Shown: piece by piece, positions 4,970 through 6,698 of the stretch
Layout: the number at the start of each line of letters is the position of its first letter
Position numbering within the stretch: position 1 is the first letter of the stretch
Source: Thermoplasmata archaeon
GTDB taxonomy: Archaea > Thermoplasmatota > Thermoplasmata > Lutacidiplasmatales > UBA184
Assembly (NCBI GenBank): GCA_030043865.1
Contig: JASHWZ010000100.1
Span: forward strand, 1-6,698
Direction: 5' to 3'
DNA length: 6,698 nucleotides
Made by a program: the position numbers and the translations under genes
Notes under the pieces: model-generated
Seen by the model: only the letters and a program-made list of their open reading frames with translations
The model's database searches: none
Told to the model about the DNA's origin: nothing

Positions 4970-6607
4970 ATGTCGAGCAGCAAGTCCGCGCTCGCCGAGT
5001 TCGACGCGCTGGAGCAACGGATCGTCGACCACGTCTTCGAGCTGCAACCGTCGTACGCCGTCGGCCTCGGGCTGCACCGGTACGATGGGATGCTGCCCGA
5101 CCTTTCCCGGCCGTCGACCGAATCGTGGGCGAGCCGGGCGGACGGACTGCTCGGCGAGCTGAGCCGACTCGGCGACGCCGACCTCACGCCGGCGCGCCGG
5201 ATCGACCGCTTCCTGCTCCGCCTCCTGCTCGAGAGCCCGTTGTTCGACCTGCGGGAAGCCGAGGAGCTCGACCGGAACCCGATGGCGTTCGCCGCGAGCG
5301 TGAGCCTCACGTCGTACATGGTGCGCGACTACGCGCCGGTCGAGGACCGTGTCCGGGCGATCGTTCGCATCCTGGAGGGGGTGCCCCGGCTCCTGGAAGA
5401 AGGGCGGCGCCGGCTCCGCCCTCCGCTCCCCCGCCCGTTCGTCGAGCTCGGGATCGCGATCAGCGGCGGGCTGCCGCCGCACTTCCAGGAAGCCGAGACG
5501 TTCGCGGGGCGCGCGTCCATGGGCCCCCAGGTCGCCGCCGCGCGGGCGACCGCCGACGCCGGCGTGACCGAGTTCCTCACGTGGCTGAAGGAGGAATGCC
5601 TGCCGCGTTCCACCGCCGACTTCGCGCTGGGACCGCACCGGTACCAACGCCTCCTGTTCGTGCGCGAAGGGATCGAGGCGCCGATCGAAGAAATGCGTCG
5701 GGCGGGGGCCGCCGACCTCGCCCGCAACCAGGCCCGACTCGCCGAGATCGCCCGGCAGGAGAAGGCCGAGGTCGCCGAGCTGTTCCAGCGCCTCAATCGC
5801 GACCATCCGATGGCCGCGGACGTGATCCCCACCGCCCAGTCGTTCGTCGACGAGACGCGGAATTTCGTCGCGGAGCGCGGTCTCGTGACGATCCCCGAGC
5901 CCGCGGTCTGCCGGGTCGAAGAGACCCCGATCTTCGGTCGGGCGCTCTCCACGGCGAGCATGAACCCGCCGGGGCCGTTCGACACGAGCTCCACCGTCGG
6001 GATCTACTACGTGACGCCGGTCGACCCCGCGTGGACGCCGGTGCAGCAGGAGGAGTGGCTCCGGTCGCTGAACCGCTCGATGCTGCGGAACGTCACGGTG
6101 CACGAGGTCTACCCCGGCCACTACCTCCAGTTCCTGCACTTCCACAAGTCCGCCGGGAGCCTCGCCCGGAAGGTGTTCCTCTCGCCGTCGTTCGTCGAGG
6201 GGTGGGCCCACTATGCCGAGCAGCTCGCCGTCGAGCAGGGACTCCGCCACGAGAGCCACGCCGCCGAGATCGCGCAGATCCACGACGCGCTCCTGCGGGA
6301 CTGCCGGCTGCTCGCCTCGGTCGGGCTGCACACCCAGGGGATGACGCTCGCCGCCGCGACGCAGCTGTTCGAACGGGAAGCGCACTTCGAGCACCTCCCC
6401 GCCGAGCGCGAAGCGGTCCGCGGGACGTTCAATCCCGAGTACTTCTGCTACACGCTCGGTAAGCTCGCGATCCTGAACTCCCGTTCGCGGTTCCTGAAGA
6501 GCCGGTTCTCCGGAAGCCTCCAGCAGTTCCACGACACCCTGCTCGGGTTCGGTTGCCCGCCGATCGGGCTCCTCGATACGCTCTTGGCGGCCCCGTCGAC
6601 CGGCTGA
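4970..6607 (+). CDS. DUF885 family protein, putative zinc metallopeptidase
   Basis: This 545-residue protein has no signal peptide or transmembrane helix and is probably cytosolic. It matches the DUF885 family, whose members are largely helical and presumed to be zinc-dependent peptidases; I know of no firm substrate for archaeal members. The key motif VHEVYPGHYLQ is at 377-387 (H378, E379, H384). It is followed by FVEGWAHYAEQLA at 408-420 (E410, E417), which could give the third metal ligand, and by FNPEYFCYTLGKLAI at 487-501 near the C-terminus. The two histidines are six residues apart, not four as in HExxH, which is characteristic of DUF885. The N-terminal half is helical and rich in charged residues, as expected for the lid over a deep active-site cleft. 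ATG 4970 fits family length and the promoter spacing. The stop is TGA. Family assignment is firm; peptidase activity is inferred. Confidence 0.92.
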   Translation: MSSSKSALAEFDALEQRIVDHVFELQPSYAVGLGLHRYDGMLPDLSRPSTESWASRADGLLGELSRLGDADLTPARRIDRFLLRLLLESPLFDLREAEELDRNPMAFAASVSLTSYMVRDYAPVEDRVRAIVRILEGVPRLLEEGRRRLRPPLPRPFVELGIAISGGLPPHFQEAETFAGRASMGPQVAAARATADAGVTEFLTWLKEECLPRSTADFALGPHRYQRLLFVREGIEAPIEEMRRAGAADLARNQARLAEIARQEKAEVAELFQRLNRDHPMAADVIPTAQSFVDETRNFVAERGLVTIPEPAVCRVEETPIFGRALSTASMNPPGPFDTSSTVGIYYVTPVDPAWTPVQQEEWLRSLNRSMLRNVTVHEVYPGHYLQFLHFHKSAGSLARKVFLSPSFVEGWAHYAEQLAVEQGLRHESHAAEIAQIHDALLRDCRLLASVGLHTQGMTLAAATQLFEREAHFEHLPAEREAVRGTFNPEYFCYTLGKLAILNSRSRFLKSRFSGSLQQFHDTLLGFGCPPIGLLDTLLAAPSTG

Positions 6608-6626
6608 CCGTACGTCGCGCGGCTCG

Positions 6627-6698
6627 CTACGACGGGGGGTCCCGGGGCCCGACGTGGCTCGCGATCCGGACCCCCTCGCGGACCCCTCCCGAGACCGT
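6627..6698 (-). CDS. C-terminal end of a convergent gene (partial)
   Basis: The minus strand is open from the right edge to a TAG at 6627-6629, giving 23 residues that end in REGVRIASHVGPRDPPS. Twenty-two of 23 third codon positions are G or C, as in the other genes here. The stop lies 19 bases beyond the DUF885 stop, a normal convergent arrangement. The fragment is too short to identify a product, and GC-rich DNA gives open frames easily, so this is tentative. Confidence 0.4.
   Translation of the reverse strand, partial: TVSGGVREGVRIASHVGPRDPPS

Noticed and set aside
3728..6532. A 934-codon open frame on the minus strand opposite the DUF885 and zinc-ribbon genes and across RidA/flpA out of frame.
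   Set aside because: The composition is Arg/Gly/Pro-rich and low in complexity, it crosses two promoter regions, and it conflicts with four confidently identified genes.
6608..6698. GC-rich tail after the DUF885 stop checked for a terminator hairpin.
   Set aside because: No stem followed by a T-run is visible, and the region is better explained by a convergent coding end.

Overview
The window looks like a GC-rich archaeal chromosome segment. By eye it is roughly 70% G+C with strong G/C preference at third codon positions. Three things point to archaea: a clear archaeal fibrillarin-like 2'-O-methyltransferase (flpA); a Thermoplasmata-style surface protein with PKD/Ig-like repeats carrying the GG-x-PP-[YF] signature; and A/T patches about 25-35 bases ahead of start codons of genes with almost no leader. 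A high-GC Thermoplasmatota lineage is my best guess, but it is an inference.

Layout. The left two thirds (1-4443) is read on the minus strand, in the order RidA-family protein (3979-4443), flpA (3288-3968), a 727-residue membrane-anchored PKD/Ig-like protein (1053-3236), a 136-residue pilin-like protein with a signal peptide and two helices (661-1071), and a multi-spanning membrane protein that runs off the left edge (1-645). The right third is read on the plus strand: a 125-residue proline-rich protein with a C-terminal four-cysteine zinc ribbon (4526-4903) and a 545-residue DUF885 metallopeptidase-like protein (4970-6607). A short minus-strand coding end (6627-6698) probably belongs to a convergent gene entering from the right. 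The RidA and zinc-ribbon genes diverge from an 82-base region at 4444-4525. Intergenic space is very small and no stretch over 300 bases lacks a gene. I saw no tRNA, rRNA, CRISPR array or insertion sequence.

How the genes may work together. RidA and flpA are 10 bases apart and probably cotranscribed. The PKD protein, pilin-like protein and multi-spanning protein form a tight set: the PKD and pilin-like genes overlap by 19 bases, the last gene follows 15 bases later, and both downstream genes have good Shine-Dalgarno sites. A small exported two-helix protein followed by a polytopic protein resembles the VirB2/VirB6 (TrbC/TrbL) pair of type IV secretion and the CedA1/CedA pair of archaeal DNA-import systems. 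This is the most interesting part of the window: a candidate archaeal conjugation- or DNA-import-like apparatus headed by a surface protein with extracellular Ig-like domains, one transmembrane helix and a cytoplasmic winged-helix-like tail. The ATPase that would confirm it (VirB4/HerA/CedB type) is not in the window.
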